Positions 17,558-27,093 of a stretch of 64,000 nt of DNA are shown here, in pieces. A program made the position numbers and the translations under genes. Below the pieces are notes generated by a model. The model saw only the letters and a list, made by a program, of their open reading frames with translations, was not told the DNA's origin and ran no database searches. The number at the start of each line of letters is the position of its first letter. Positions within the stretch are counted from its first letter, which is position 1. Source of the stretch: Chryseobacterium cucumeris (GTDB lineage: Bacteria; Bacteroidota; Bacteroidia; Flavobacteriales; Weeksellaceae); assembly GCF_016775705.1 (NCBI RefSeq), contig NZ_CP068760.1, positions 620,001 through 684,000 on the forward strand, given 5' to 3'.

Positions 17558-18628
17558 ATGAAAACAAACCAACAAACTATAAATCAAGGGACTCATACAA
17601 TAAACTGGTTCCAAAAGTTTCTGATGGTATGTTCAGGCGGGAACATCCATATTTTAAGAAAAACTCCGAGTGAATGGAACAAGTTTTCCGGTATCGGGGG
17701 TATCGTACTTTTCACTGCAGTATTCGCTACTTTGTCTGCAGGCTATGCAATGTATACAGTATTCGACAATATCTGGGCGGCTGTAGGATTTGGAATCCTG
17801 TGGGGTCTGATGATCTTCAATCTTGACCGTTATATTGTTTCTTCCATCAAAAAAACAGGAACATGGTGGAATCAGATTCTGATGGCTATTCCGCGTCTCA
17901 TCCTTGCTACGTTCCTGGGAATTATTATTTCCAAACCTTTAGAACTTAAAATTTTTGAAAAAGAAGTCAACAAACAGCTGAATACCATTATTCAAAGAAA
18001 TAAAAAACAACTGCAGGGTGAAATGAACGGGCGAATTCTTCAGCAGAGCGGTCCTTTTGAAACAGAAAAGCAGCAGATTTCAGGAAAAATCGCTCAGTAT
18101 CAGCAGGCATATGATTCGGCTTCGGTAGAGCTTGAGAAAGAAATTCTGGGTAAGCAATCCGGACTTACCAGTGGAAAAGAAGGCTATGGTCCCAATGCAA
18201 AACGTAAACAGCAACTGAAGGAGCAACGCAGACTTGATCTGGAAAATTATCAGAAACAAGCGGCTCCAAGGCTGGAATATTTAGACAAAGAAATATCGAA
18301 GGTATACACAAATCTGGAAACGGAAAGAAAATCTACAGAAACATTTGAAGATAAATTCAATGGTTTTGCAGCAAGGCTTCAGGCTTTGGACGAACTTGGT
18401 AAGAATTCTGCCATCATTGGGCTTGCAGCCACTTTTATCATGGGATTGTTTATCTGCCTTGAGATTTCTCCGGTTCTGGTAAAACTGATTTCTCATATAG
18501 GACCCTATGATTATCTTTTAGAAAAAACAGAAAATGATTTCAGGCTGTATTCTAAAGAAAAAATTGAAAAAGGAAATGCATTGACTGATTTCAGAATCGA
18601 TGATTTTAAAGATAATCTTAAACATTAA
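17558..18628 (+). CDS. DUF4407 domain membrane protein
   Basis: A 356-residue protein starting MKTNQQTINQ. Three hydrophobic helices lie in the first 130 residues (GIVLFTAVFATLSAGYAMY, AVGFGILWGLMIFNLDRYIV, PRLILATFLGIIISKP). They are followed by a long charged coiled-coil region (about 140-275) and a fourth helix (IIGLAATFIMGLFICLEISP). ILWGLMIFNLDRYIV is typical of DUF4407. Its function is unknown; the layout suggests a large extramembrane coiled coil. A hairpin terminator follows. Confidence 0.9.
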   Translation: MKTNQQTINQGTHTINWFQKFLMVCSGGNIHILRKTPSEWNKFSGIGGIVLFTAVFATLSAGYAMYTVFDNIWAAVGFGILWGLMIFNLDRYIVSSIKKTGTWWNQILMAIPRLILATFLGIIISKPLELKIFEKEVNKQLNTIIQRNKKQLQGEMNGRILQQSGPFETEKQQISGKIAQYQQAYDSASVELEKEILGKQSGLTSGKEGYGPNAKRKQQLKEQRRLDLENYQKQAAPRLEYLDKEISKVYTNLETERKSTETFEDKFNGFAARLQALDELGKNSAIIGLAATFIMGLFICLEISPVLVKLISHIGPYDYLLEKTENDFRLYSKEKIEKGNALTDFRIDDFKDNLKH

Positions 18629-18707
18629 AATGATCATTTAATACATTATTAGCTGTTAAATATTAGAGAAAAAATCTATAATAAATCAATTTTCAATAAA
18701 TAAAATC

Positions 18708-18742
18708 TAACCTTTTGTTATATAACGAAAGGTTTTTCTTTT
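18708..18742 (+). terminator. Intrinsic terminator after the DUF4407 gene
   Basis: AACCTTTTGTTAT and ATAACGAAAGGTT form a long hairpin, followed by TTTCTTTT. Confidence 0.8.
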
Positions 18743-18801
18743 AATCAAGCATTTTATGTAAAATATTTTCTAATTTTATACTACTTAAAATTCTTGCTAT
18801 C

Positions 18802-19395
18802 ATGAAAAACTTAATTTTTGCATGTACACTGCTGATATGCAGTGCATTTGTTCCCGCTCTAAAAGCACAGGCATCAGAACCATTTTTAGGGCAAATAGCC
18901 TTTGTACCTTATAATTTTGCTCCAAAATACTGGGCAGAATGTAATGGGCAGCTTCTGCCCATCGCGCAAAATCAAGCACTTTTTTCACTGTTAGGAACCA
19001 CTTATGGAGGAAACGGAGTTACCACATTTGCTTTACCTGATATGCGGGGAAGAGTACTTGTTCATAACGGACAGGCACCGGGCGGCCCTACAATGTACAC
19101 CATGGGAGAAACCGGAGGAACTGAGAGTGTAACATTATTGGTAACACAAATGCCGGCTCATAATCATACCGTGAATGCTGTAACAACGGAAGGAAATCAA
19201 AATTCTCCAACCAATAATCTTCCGGCAGACACCAAAACACTTGACAAAGAATATTCCGATGCAGCGGCAAATACGACCATGAAAAACACAATGGTAGGAA
19301 GCACAGGAGGAAGCCAGCCTCATGAAAACAGACCTCCGTTTATTACGCTGAAATGTATCATTGCATTAGCAGGAGTCTATCCATCTCAAAACTAA
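18802..19395 (+). CDS. Secreted phage tail-collar domain protein
   Basis: A 197-residue protein with a signal peptide (ending near ALKAQA). It is followed by the tail-collar/microcystin-dependent-protein (MdpB) fold: GQIAFVPYNFAP, WAECNGQLLPIAQNQALFSL, LGTTYGGNGVTTFALPDMRG and MPAHNHTVNA are conserved. The end is NRPPFITLKCIIALAGVYP. Phage versions are tail-fibre tips without signal peptides; this one is exported and has no phage genes around it. It lies 5 bp before a T9SS-sorted protein, so the two are probably one operon. Role unknown, possibly adhesion. Confidence 0.88.
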   Translation: MKNLIFACTLLICSAFVPALKAQASEPFLGQIAFVPYNFAPKYWAECNGQLLPIAQNQALFSLLGTTYGGNGVTTFALPDMRGRVLVHNGQAPGGPTMYTMGETGGTESVTLLVTQMPAHNHTVNAVTTEGNQNSPTNNLPADTKTLDKEYSDAAANTTMKNTMVGSTGGSQPHENRPPFITLKCIIALAGVYPSQN

Positions 19396-19400
19396 TCGTT

Positions 19401-20093
19401 ATGAAAATTCTTTACTTATTATGTCTTGTTATAGGAAGCTCAGCTTTTACACAGACAATAACATTCAGTGGATGTCCCAATCTGTTTGATAGCCCACCTA
19501 ATACGTATGTATTTAACAAAACAGGAGTAGATGCCTTTAGTAAGAACATCTACATGACCAGTCCTATTGATGGCGGACAGGATTGTAGTGGATTAGGTAC
19601 CTGTGAATTTAAAATCCAATGGAACAATGCTCTTACAAGATGGGAATTTCTTGGTGATGAAGGAAACGGAACTTTTACAACTCCTTATCTGATTTATTAT
19701 AACTCAACAGGTAATAATTCTGTTCCGATACCTCCCGGTAACAGTATCGGAACCTGGGTTGAAAATACAGCAATGACTAACGGGCAATGTGGAGGAAATC
19801 TTACTGCAGTAAACTCCACCATGACAGGTGATGTACAGACCACTACATTAGGAACTTCAGACCTTTCAAAAAATAAAATTCAGATCTTCCCTAATCCTGT
19901 GGTTGATTTTATTACTATTTCCGGTATTGACGATGGGCTAACCATCCAGATTTACAATATTGACGGACGTCTGGTAAAATCAGAAATGTTTGATTCCAAG
20001 ATTGATGTTTCACAACTTGTTCCCGGAGGATATATATTAAAAATAAATACCCGGAATTTTCAGATACATCAATTTAAATTCATGAAAAAATAG
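19401..20093 (+). CDS. T9SS-sorted secreted hypothetical protein
   Basis: A 230-residue protein. The ATG at 19401 gives a good signal peptide (MKILYLLCLVIGSSAFTQ); an upstream in-frame start would run into the preceding gene. Residues 20-150 are a Cys-containing beta-rich domain (FSGCPNLFDSPPN, DCSGLGTCEFKI) of no family I can name. The last 80 residues are a type A T9SS sorting domain (IQIFPNPVVDFITISG). Export to the surface is therefore likely. Probably cotranscribed with the tail-collar protein. Confidence 0.85.
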   Translation: MKILYLLCLVIGSSAFTQTITFSGCPNLFDSPPNTYVFNKTGVDAFSKNIYMTSPIDGGQDCSGLGTCEFKIQWNNALTRWEFLGDEGNGTFTTPYLIYYNSTGNNSVPIPPGNSIGTWVENTAMTNGQCGGNLTAVNSTMTGDVQTTTLGTSDLSKNKIQIFPNPVVDFITISGIDDGLTIQIYNIDGRLVKSEMFDSKIDVSQLVPGGYILKINTRNFQIHQFKFMKK

Positions 20094-20125
20094 AATGATA
20101 TTCTGTTTCAAGAAATCAATTACTG

Positions 20126-20158
20126 AAGCTTTCGGAAATTTCGGAAGCTTTTTATTTT
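20126..20158 (+). terminator. Intrinsic terminator
   Basis: AAGCTTTCGGAA and TTTCGGAAGCTT pair with wobbles, followed by TTTATTTTAT. Confidence 0.75.
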
Positions 20159-20191
20159 ATGGCAAGGAATGTTTTTTGCATGAAATGAAGT

Positions 20192-20389
20192 ATGCCTTCA
20201 AGTGTTGTCAATCATTTCATCTATTTTCCGGATACTGAAATATTAAAAATTATATATCAGTCGGGAGCAGTTTATGATTATCTTAAGGTACCTCCTGATA
20301 TTGTTGAAAATTTTAGAAAAGCTAGATCTAAGGGGCAATTTCTTAATAAAGTTATTAAGCCAAGGTTTAAGTACAGGAAGATGGAATAA
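20192..20389 (+). CDS. KTSC domain small protein
   Basis: A 65-residue single-domain protein. SSVVNHFIYFPDTEILKII, QSGAVYDYLKVPP and ARSKGQFLNKVIK match the KTSC fold, named for the C-terminal domain of a lysyl-tRNA synthetase. Free-standing copies are common and of unknown function; nucleic-acid binding is a guess. A weak hairpin (AATGTCCCC and GGAGACATT) follows at about 20392-20416, between it and the convergent M43 protease. Confidence 0.85.
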   Translation: MPSSVVNHFIYFPDTEILKIIYQSGAVYDYLKVPPDIVENFRKARSKGQFLNKVIKPRFKYRKME

Positions 20390-20442
20390 AAAATGTCCCC
20401 ATTACAATGGAGACATTTATATATACCTGAATGAAGATCAGT

Positions 20443-22311
20443 TTATTTAATGATCAATTTAGAAGACTTACTGTCTTTTCCATTAGAAATCTGAATCATA
20501 TAAACTCCTTTTTCTAATTGCTGGTCCACTTTATAAACACCGTTTCCTTCTTCAGTCACAGCTGGACTTGCCAACAATCTTCCTGACATATCAGAAATAG
20601 AAACCTTCAGATTTTTACCATTTTTAGCTTTAATGAAGATTTTATCTCCGGTTGCTACCGGGTTAGGATAAACTGTTAAATCACCATTATCTGCTTTCAC
20701 TTCGCTTGTTCCCAGATTGGTAACAAATTTTACAGTATAATCTTCAACCTGCCCATACATTAATTGCCCACAAGGAGTCATATTAGGGTTCTCATCATCA
20801 ACAAGAACTCTCATTCTTAGTGGAGTGTTCAATACTACTGAGGCTGGGGCTGTAATCGTTGTACTGTACGTACCTATTAAGGTAACCGGATCCGCAATAA
20901 TGTTATCAGCTGAACCTACAAGTTCAGAAGCTTCAAAAGTACCATTATTATTGTAATCGATCCATATTCTTACATCATTATTTGAATCTGAAACATTCAC
21001 CTGAAGATTATGAGTTCCCGTTGCAGAAAGCTCAGTTGATGTTGCTCTTAAGCAGTTTGCACCTGTATAATCTTCATAAAAATTAGCAGCAGCCTGCCAA
21101 TATCCTGTTGATGCATTATTAATATTTCCCAGTTTTACTAAAGTAGGGCCTACAAAATAGTTACTTGGTGTAGTGATACCTGTTGGGTTACATGCAGCAG
21201 CAATAGGAGTTCCAATTGCAGCTCCTGCAGAAGGAGCCGTTGCACCTAATGAAGTACTCAACCCTCCTTTCATCAAGAAAAAGTAAAGAGCTGCTCTGTC
21301 ATGCTGTCCATTTGTAAATTTAAATGCTATCGGATTGGTATAGTTCATCATATTATACTGTACGCCCTGATAGTTTGTTCCTGTACAATAATTCATATCA
21401 TTGTTGGTTGGTGCAGGATCGTTTAGCAAACTTCTTGATCTTTCTGTATCACAAACCTGATCATCGTCTTTGTTACAGTCATTATTAGTCATTGGTGGAC
21501 AGTAGGTCGTAGAAGTAGTTCCTTGTGGCGGCTGAGCGTTAGCATTACCAAATGTATGAAGTAATCCCATACTATGTCCAAACTCGTGAGCCAGAGTAAT
21601 ATCATCCTGTAAAGTAACTACAAAAGATTTCATAAAGGATTCGTAGTTAGCATCGGCATTTTGAGGCAGCCCTGCCCATCCCATGATACCATATGTTCCA
21701 CCTCCATCTACTTTATTCATGATATAGATATTAAAGTAAGACGCTTCCGGCCAGTGTGGCGCAATAGTCTTTACCTGATCCGTAGTAACCCCATTTGCTC
21801 CACTACGCTTTACTCCATAAGTATCATATCCTGCAAGTGCTCCTCCATTATATCTGATAATACCTGTAGTAGCATTACAGTTAGGGTCTCTTTTAGCCAA
21901 TACCAATTTAATCGGCATCGTAGCAGCAGTACCAAAATCTGCCGGAACTCCCTGAGCCCATTGATAAGTTCCTGCATACATTTCATTACAATGATCCAGC
22001 CAGGCCTGAATTTGTGCATCACTCTTATTGTAAGCAGTACCAATAGCCGCACCCGTAGGTGCTATTACGTGTACAACTACAGGAATTTCATAAACTCCAT
22101 TTACAATTTTGTACGCACTTCCATTTTTAGCAGTAGTATTTTGATTACTGCTAATAACTTTGTTACGGATATTACGAATCATTTCATCAATTTCCGCATT
22201 CTGTTTTTGGTGTACTCTCTGTTCATTATCAAAGTCACACCACTCTTTTTTTTGCTGTGCAGATACTGAAAGGGATAGTAACAAAGCCCCACAAAGGATA
22301 GTTTTCTTCAT
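20443..22311 (-). CDS. Secreted M43 (pappalysin-like) metalloprotease with GEVED and T9SS domains
   Basis: A 622-residue protein with a signal peptide (MKKTILCGALLLSLSVSAQ). The protease domain covers about 70-360 with the extended zinc motif HEFGHSMGLLH (His242, Glu243, His246, His252), followed by a Met-turn candidate (YNMMNYTNP). A GEVED-type beta domain (about 430-535, VSDSNNDVRIWIDYNNNGTF and YGQVEDYTV) comes next. The last 75 residues are a type A T9SS sorting domain (LTVYPNPVATGDKIFIKA). It is a surface or extracellular endopeptidase. Single gene, minus strand. Confidence 0.93.
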   Translation of the reverse strand: MKKTILCGALLLSLSVSAQQKKEWCDFDNEQRVHQKQNAEIDEMIRNIRNKVISSNQNTTAKNGSAYKIVNGVYEIPVVVHVIAPTGAAIGTAYNKSDAQIQAWLDHCNEMYAGTYQWAQGVPADFGTAATMPIKLVLAKRDPNCNATTGIIRYNGGALAGYDTYGVKRSGANGVTTDQVKTIAPHWPEASYFNIYIMNKVDGGGTYGIMGWAGLPQNADANYESFMKSFVVTLQDDITLAHEFGHSMGLLHTFGNANAQPPQGTTSTTYCPPMTNNDCNKDDDQVCDTERSRSLLNDPAPTNNDMNYCTGTNYQGVQYNMMNYTNPIAFKFTNGQHDRAALYFFLMKGGLSTSLGATAPSAGAAIGTPIAAACNPTGITTPSNYFVGPTLVKLGNINNASTGYWQAAANFYEDYTGANCLRATSTELSATGTHNLQVNVSDSNNDVRIWIDYNNNGTFEASELVGSADNIIADPVTLIGTYSTTITAPASVVLNTPLRMRVLVDDENPNMTPCGQLMYGQVEDYTVKFVTNLGTSEVKADNGDLTVYPNPVATGDKIFIKAKNGKNLKVSISDMSGRLLASPAVTEEGNGVYKVDQQLEKGVYMIQISNGKDSKSSKLIIK

Positions 22312-22659
22312 TTTACTAATTTAAAAAATTAAACAATTTAAAAATTTACAGCCTTTACATTCTTACCCGTGATACTCACAACTAAAACAAGCAATAAATT
22401 TAAAATTTCATTACAGTTAGTAGAAAAAAACTAAATATTGTTACATTCAAATCATAAAATAAAATTAACGCGAAACCAAATACAATAAACTTTATTTATA
22501 TTATAATTATAAAAAACGGAAAAATAAAACCAAATCGATAATTTAATAAACAGATAATTTAAAATTAACACCCTGTCAACCAGACTATTAAAACAGAATC
22601 ATACAATAAAAAAACCGCACATATTGTGCGGTTTTTCATATTTAAATTCAATTATATTT
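22312..22659. other. Gene-free AT-rich spacer
   Basis: 348 bp between the M43 protease and guaB, which are both on the minus strand. It holds the guaB terminator at 22609-22638 and very AT-rich sequence that presumably includes the protease promoter. I see no gene, and no TTG/TAnnTTTG pair I would defend. Confidence 0.6.
22609..22638 (-). terminator. Terminator of guaB
   Basis: AAAAAACCGCAC, loop ATATT, GTGCGGTTTTT. It lies just past the guaB stop on the minus strand. Confidence 0.85.
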
Positions 22660-24120
22660 TTATAAAGAATAATTTGGGGCTTCCTGTGTGATAATTACAT
22701 CATGAGGGTGAGATTCTTTCAATCCGCTTCCTGTAATCATTACCAGTTTGGAATCTTTTTGAAGTGTTTCAATATCTTTTGCTCCACAGTATCCCATACC
22801 GGCTCTCAAACCTCCTGTCAACTGGAAGATCACATCCTCCAGTTTTCCTTTATGCGGAACTCTTCCTTCAATTCCTTCCGGAACAAATTTTTTAGCTTCA
22901 CTCTGGAAATATCTTTCTTTACCACCTCTCTTCATTGCTGAAAGACTTCCCATTCCCTGGTAAGATTTGAATTTTCTTCCCTGGAAGATAATTTCTTCTC
23001 CCGGAGCCTCATCTGTACCTGCTAAAAGAGAACCAAGCATTACTGCTCCTGCACCACTCGCAATAGCTTTAACGATATCTCCTGAAAGTTTGATTCCACC
23101 ATCAGCGATTACCGTTACATTTTTTGACTTAGCATATTCGTAAACGTTATAAATAGCAGATAGCTGAGGAACACCTACTCCTGCAACTACTCTTGTTGTA
23201 CAGATGGAACCCGGTCCTACTCCAACTTTAAGCACGTTGGCTCCTGCTTCAATAAGGTCTTTAGCAGCTTCTGCAGTTACGATATTTCCTCCTACAACAT
23301 CAAGGTTCGGATATGCTTTTCTGATTTCTGAAATTTTATCTAAAACTCCTTTAGAATGACCATGTGCAGAATCAATGGCTACAATATCAACTCCAGCCTG
23401 TACTAAAGCCTCAATTCTCGCTAATGTATCTTCTCCTACACCTACTCCGGCTCCTACGATAAGACGTCCGTTTTGATCCTTATTAGCATTAGGATATTCC
23501 AACTGATTATCGATATCCTTTATCGTAATTAAACCTACAAGTTTGTTATCTTTATCTACGATAGGAAGTTTTTCAACTCTGTTTTTAAGAAGGATTTCTT
23601 TAGCCTTTTCAAGGTTGGTATCTTTATCTGAAGTGATCAGATTATCTTTGGTCATAATCTCTTCCACTTTCATATCAAGATTTTCCTGATATTTTACGTC
23701 TCTGTTGGTAATAATTCCGATCAGAACATTATCAGCATCCACTACCGGAAGGCCGGAAATCTTATATCTTGACATAAGATCTTTAGCTTCCCCTAAAGTA
23801 TGATCTTTAGATAGCGTAACCGGATCAGATATCATTCCGTTTTCGGAACGTTTTACACGGTTTACCTGAGCTGCCTGCTCAGCAATTGTCATGTTTTTGT
23901 GGATAAATCCTAACCCTCCGACTCTTGCTAAAGCAATGGCCAGATCAGCTTCAGTAACAGTGTCCATCGCAGCGGAAACTATCGGAACATTCAGCGTGAT
24001 TTTGTCGGTAAGTCTTGATTTTAATGAAACCTGGTTAGGTAAAACTTCTGAATAAGAAGGGACTAGAAGAACGTCATCGAAAGTGATGGCTGTCTCTACA
24101 ATTTTGTTATGAATAGACAT
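22660..24120 (-). CDS. guaB: Inosine-5'-monophosphate dehydrogenase
   Basis: A 486-residue enzyme oxidising IMP to XMP with NAD, the committed step of GMP synthesis. The TIM barrel starts with [18 protein letters not shown]. Two CBS domains are inserted (about 90-205). The catalytic loop [15 protein letters not shown] holds the active-site Cys. The flap [15 protein letters not shown] and [12 protein letters not shown] are conserved. On the minus strand a TAATTTTG box (plus 24135-24142) lies 15 bases before the ATG and is a likely -7 element, although a TTG -33 is not evident. Confidence 0.98.
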   Translation of the reverse strand: MSIHNKIVETAITFDDVLLVPSYSEVLPNQVSLKSRLTDKITLNVPIVSAAMDTVTEADLAIALARVGGLGFIHKNMTIAEQAAQVNRVKRSENGMISDPVTLSKDHTLGEAKDLMSRYKISGLPVVDADNVLIGIITNRDVKYQENLDMKVEEIMTKDNLITSDKDTNLEKAKEILLKNRVEKLPIVDKDNKLVGLITIKDIDNQLEYPNANKDQNGRLIVGAGVGVGEDTLARIEALVQAGVDIVAIDSAHGHSKGVLDKISEIRKAYPNLDVVGGNIVTAEAAKDLIEAGANVLKVGVGPGSICTTRVVAGVGVPQLSAIYNVYEYAKSKNVTVIADGGIKLSGDIVKAIASGAGAVMLGSLLAGTDEAPGEEIIFQGRKFKSYQGMGSLSAMKRGGKERYFQSEAKKFVPEGIEGRVPHKGKLEDVIFQLTGGLRAGMGYCGAKDIETLQKDSKLVMITGSGLKESHPHDVIITQEAPNYSL

Positions 24121-24213
24121 CTTTACTTTCTTTGCAAAATTAGGTTATTTTGGTGAGATATGAAAATCCTTTTTGATAGTTTAAATAAAATTTAATAATC
24201 AATAACTTAAATC

Positions 24214-24243
24214 GAAAAACCGCCCTTTTGTAAGAACGGTTAC
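24214..24243 (-). terminator. Terminator of the 24309-25013 gene
   Basis: On the minus strand, AACCGTTC and GGGCGGTT form a hairpin followed by TTTTCGATTT. Confidence 0.6.
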
Positions 24244-24308
24244 GGTACAAAATAATTGAATAAGTTTGAAACTACTTTATTTATAGGTTAAATATGATCA
24301 TGTAAGAT

Positions 24309-25013
24309 CTATTTGATGAGACTTCCATTTTCATCAATATTCTCAATATGGGTCTGATTATTTTTATCGATGTATAATTTTAATCTTACTTTCCCTTTAT
24401 TATCGCGGATAAATATGCCTACATCACCATTGGCTGTCTTGCCTGCAAAAAAGCGTTCACTTCCCAGTTTACCTTTTTCCTGTAGTTGTGCGAATGCTTT
24501 TTTTGAAGCTTCCGGATTATTCAGTTTCTTTATAGAATCAGCAGCCTTAATAATATCCTCCATCGGGAAATCATCAGGTCGATCCCAGAGCTTTAAACCA
24601 TATACTCTTTTTTTATCTTTTCCTGAACCTTCAAAATACTGAAGCTGCATAATCTGATCTGTATTTCTCTGGTCTACAGAATAGACCATTCCGGATTCTT
24701 TCTCATTGCCGTCATACACAAGCCCTCCACATTCATCTCCCAGGGAATTGAAAAAAATAAGTCCTGCTTCTCTTTCACGGGGTTTCATTTCCTTATGATT
24801 CACCAATCCGGGATGCTGACGCTCCTTATTACTGATAACCATCTTTAAAGTTCCATCTTTCTCAACGATATTGATACGTTCTACATCTATTTCTTTGAAA
24901 CGTTCGTTGGAAGACTGATTTTTAAAAGCAAGAAGGAAAAACATTACACATAGTACGGTAAGTACAGCGGCGTAGATTTTAAGGACCCGGACTTCTCTTA
25001 TTAATTTCTCCAT
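24309..25013 (-). CDS. Hypothetical protein with N-terminal membrane anchor
   Basis: A 234-residue protein. The first 12 residues are charged, then one transmembrane helix (IYAAVLTVLCVMFFLLAF, about 13-30) acts as an anchor, so the rest is probably periplasmic. The soluble part has repeated short beta motifs: ERINIVEKDGTLKMVISN, AGLIFFNSLGDECGGLVYDG and VGIFIRDNKGKVRLKLYID. Each reads as strand, turn with Gly/Asp, strand. I have seen such proteins in Bacteroidota but know no function. It has its own terminator and stands alone. Confidence 0.8.
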   Translation of the reverse strand: MEKLIREVRVLKIYAAVLTVLCVMFFLLAFKNQSSNERFKEIDVERINIVEKDGTLKMVISNKERQHPGLVNHKEMKPREREAGLIFFNSLGDECGGLVYDGNEKESGMVYSVDQRNTDQIMQLQYFEGSGKDKKRVYGLKLWDRPDDFPMEDIIKAADSIKKLNNPEASKKAFAQLQEKGKLGSERFFAGKTANGDVGIFIRDNKGKVRLKLYIDKNNQTHIENIDENGSLIK

Positions 25014-25100
25014 GCGGTAAAAGTTTTGGGGATTAGTTATCAGGATTATTGAACAGCAACGGAATTAATCATTTTGGGATGTTGATATCATTTTTAGTTT

Positions 25101-26387
25101 TTACTTGATTTGCCTTAAGCTTCCTCCTGAAATTTTATCCACTTTAGCATCCAGCTCAGGGTTTCCTTTCAATTTTACATCGGCTCCTGAAGAAACATTT
25201 ACTTTCAGTTTGTCTGTAACCAATAAGGAAAGACTTGCTCCCGAAGTAGATTCAGCTACTGCCGTGGCAATTTTAAGGTCATCTGCTTTACACGAAGCGC
25301 CACTGCTCGTTTCTATCACGGCGGAAACAGCTTCTCCGGATAAGCTTACACTTGCTCCGCTTGAGGTATCCAAAGCCAGTTTCTGTGTGGTAAGTTCAGC
25401 AGTCAAAACAGCTCCGGAACTCGCTGTAACATTGGCAGCCTGTCTCGCATTAAAAGTTCCTTTAATAACAGAACCTGACTCTGCTTCAATCTCCATACTA
25501 TTTTCATTAACAGGATTCACTGCTGTAAAAATACTTCCGGATGAAGTTTTTATACTTTGAAGAGAAGGAGCAGAAACATTAACATTAAGATTTTTAAATC
25601 TCAGATTACGGACTCCCTTATTGTCTACGTATATTTTCAATACTCCGTCTTCCACCTTGGTGATAACATATTGAAGTTTATCTGCATCTGCAATTACTTT
25701 TACACTGCTGGTATTTTCCTGCTTGAAGGTAACATTTACTCCCACGCTGGCATCTATTTTTGAAAATTGGCCTACATTCCTGTTATCTCCATTCAGATAA
25801 GAAGAGGTATTGCCTGATGTAAGGTCATTTCTTACAGAACTCGTCACAGAAGATGTAGTTGTTTCACCAGAATTAATGATCTTATTAACATCCGACAGCT
25901 TCATCTTTCCATTGAGGATAAAAATGATATTCTCTTCTTTGGAATCCACATTAAAAACCAGATTCTCCAGATAGTTGTCTTTTTCTTCTTCAGCCAGAAA
26001 TTTCATAGAAGTTCCGTCACTGCTCATGGACATCAGCTCATTGAAGTTGAGAGCGTTTAAAGCCTTGTTTATTCTCTCTGTTTTTTCTTCATTCATTTTT
26101 ATGTTCGCAAGATTTTCATCTTTTAAACGATCCGGGAAAGTAATTTTAGGAATAATCAGAATTTTAAGTCCTTCTACATCGTTCAGTATAGGTTTTATCT
26201 TTCCGATATAGGCATCATTAACATCAATGGTATTCAATAGCTTGAACATCGGTTTTTTGATGTTGATAGAGGTTACTCTTCCTCTTTTTTCAAAATCCTG
26301 AAAAAGCTTGTCTAATTTCTCAGTCTGTGCAGAATAAGTTGCAAAGCTGCTCAGCATTATGGCTATTATAAAAAATATTTTTTTCAT
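25101..26387 (-). CDS. Secreted DUF4252-DUF2807 two-domain protein
   Basis: A 428-residue protein starting MKKIFFIIAIMLSSFATYSAQ (signal peptide). An upstream in-frame start would overlap the anti-sigma gene and add a polar stretch before the signal. Residues about 22-180 fit DUF4252 (LDKLFQDFEKRGRVTSINI, GLKILIIPKI). Residues about 205-428 fit the head-GIN/DUF2807 beta-solenoid, with repeated SSGASV, TSSGAS and SSGADV rungs. Family members are surface or periplasmic and of unknown role. As third gene of the sigma/anti-sigma operon it may be an envelope-stress target. Confidence 0.87.
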   Translation of the reverse strand: MKKIFFIIAIMLSSFATYSAQTEKLDKLFQDFEKRGRVTSINIKKPMFKLLNTIDVNDAYIGKIKPILNDVEGLKILIIPKITFPDRLKDENLANIKMNEEKTERINKALNALNFNELMSMSSDGTSMKFLAEEEKDNYLENLVFNVDSKEENIIFILNGKMKLSDVNKIINSGETTTSSVTSSVRNDLTSGNTSSYLNGDNRNVGQFSKIDASVGVNVTFKQENTSSVKVIADADKLQYVITKVEDGVLKIYVDNKGVRNLRFKNLNVNVSAPSLQSIKTSSGSIFTAVNPVNENSMEIEAESGSVIKGTFNARQAANVTASSGAVLTAELTTQKLALDTSSGASVSLSGEAVSAVIETSSGASCKADDLKIATAVAESTSGASLSLLVTDKLKVNVSSGADVKLKGNPELDAKVDKISGGSLRQIK

Positions 26388-26403
26388 GAGATTGATCTGA
26401 TTT

Positions 26404-27093
26404 TTAGTATTCGCTGTCAAGATTTTCATTTTTTTGAGAAGATGCTACTGTTTTTTTTAACTCACTTCCTAACTTCATAAAGGAGTATTTTGCAACATCT
26501 ATAGCTTCTTTTTCACTGCTGATTCTTTTTCCGTTTACAATGACATAAGAATCATTGTATGCTGTTGCAGAATCATTTAAATTTTTACCCAGGAAGGAAG
26601 AATTATCAACATATCTGGGTTTTCTTTCTTTTTTAAGCCTTCCTCTTTTTGGCAGAATTTCATCCATTACATCTTTCTCTGCCACCTGGTTATCCTGAAA
26701 AACAGAATCTTTTTTCACTCCGGAAATAGAATCGGTATGATTCACCGCTACTTGTTCCTGGTGATCACTGTTTTCTTCCATAAACCCGGACTTTTGTTTT
26801 AAGATTTCATCTTTTACGAGTTTTTCTCTGTCCTGCACATCTGCTGTGCCGGAATTATTATCATTAAGAAATAAGCCGATTCCGAATACCAACATCACAC
26901 TGGCGGCCATCCAGAACCATTTGGGAAAAGAGGGTTTCTTTTTTTCGTCCAATGGAATAATAGGTACAGCATCCTGTTCAGCTTCCCTACTTTCTGCAGT
27001 GTGAAGAAAATCCTCAAAGCTCCAGTCCATTTTTTCTTCCTTGATCTCCCGGAAGACTTCGTTGTATTTATCTTGTAATTGATCTTTTTTCAT
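26404..27093 (-). CDS. Putative anti-sigma factor, single-pass membrane protein
   Basis: A 229-residue protein. The cytosolic N-terminus (about 1-75, acidic, WSFEDFLHTAESREAE) is followed by one transmembrane helix (WFWMAASVMLVFGIGLFLN, about 79-97) and a charged periplasmic part. Its start overlaps the ECF sigma gene by 26 bp, the usual coupling of sigma and anti-sigma. It does not show a zinc anti-sigma HxxxCxxC motif, so the assignment rests on context and topology. Confidence 0.75.
   Translation of the reverse strand: MKKDQLQDKYNEVFREIKEEKMDWSFEDFLHTAESREAEQDAVPIIPLDEKKKPSFPKWFWMAASVMLVFGIGLFLNDNNSGTADVQDREKLVKDEILKQKSGFMEENSDHQEQVAVNHTDSISGVKKDSVFQDNQVAEKDVMDEILPKRGRLKKERKPRYVDNSSFLGKNLNDSATAYNDSYVIVNGKRISSEKEAIDVAKYSFMKLGSELKKTVASSQKNENLDSEY

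Noticed and set aside
18802..19395. Prophage remnant
   Set aside because: Only a tail-collar domain is present, and it has a signal peptide; no integrase, capsid, terminase or lysis gene nearby.
21661..22269. 202-codon plus-strand frame opposite the M43 protease
   Set aside because: Antisense shadow; very Ser/Ile-rich and lacks any motif, while the protease frame has a complete zinc site.
25105..25560. 151-codon plus-strand frame over the DUF2807 domain
   Set aside because: Antisense shadow of the SSGAS-rich solenoid gene; its composition mirrors that gene.
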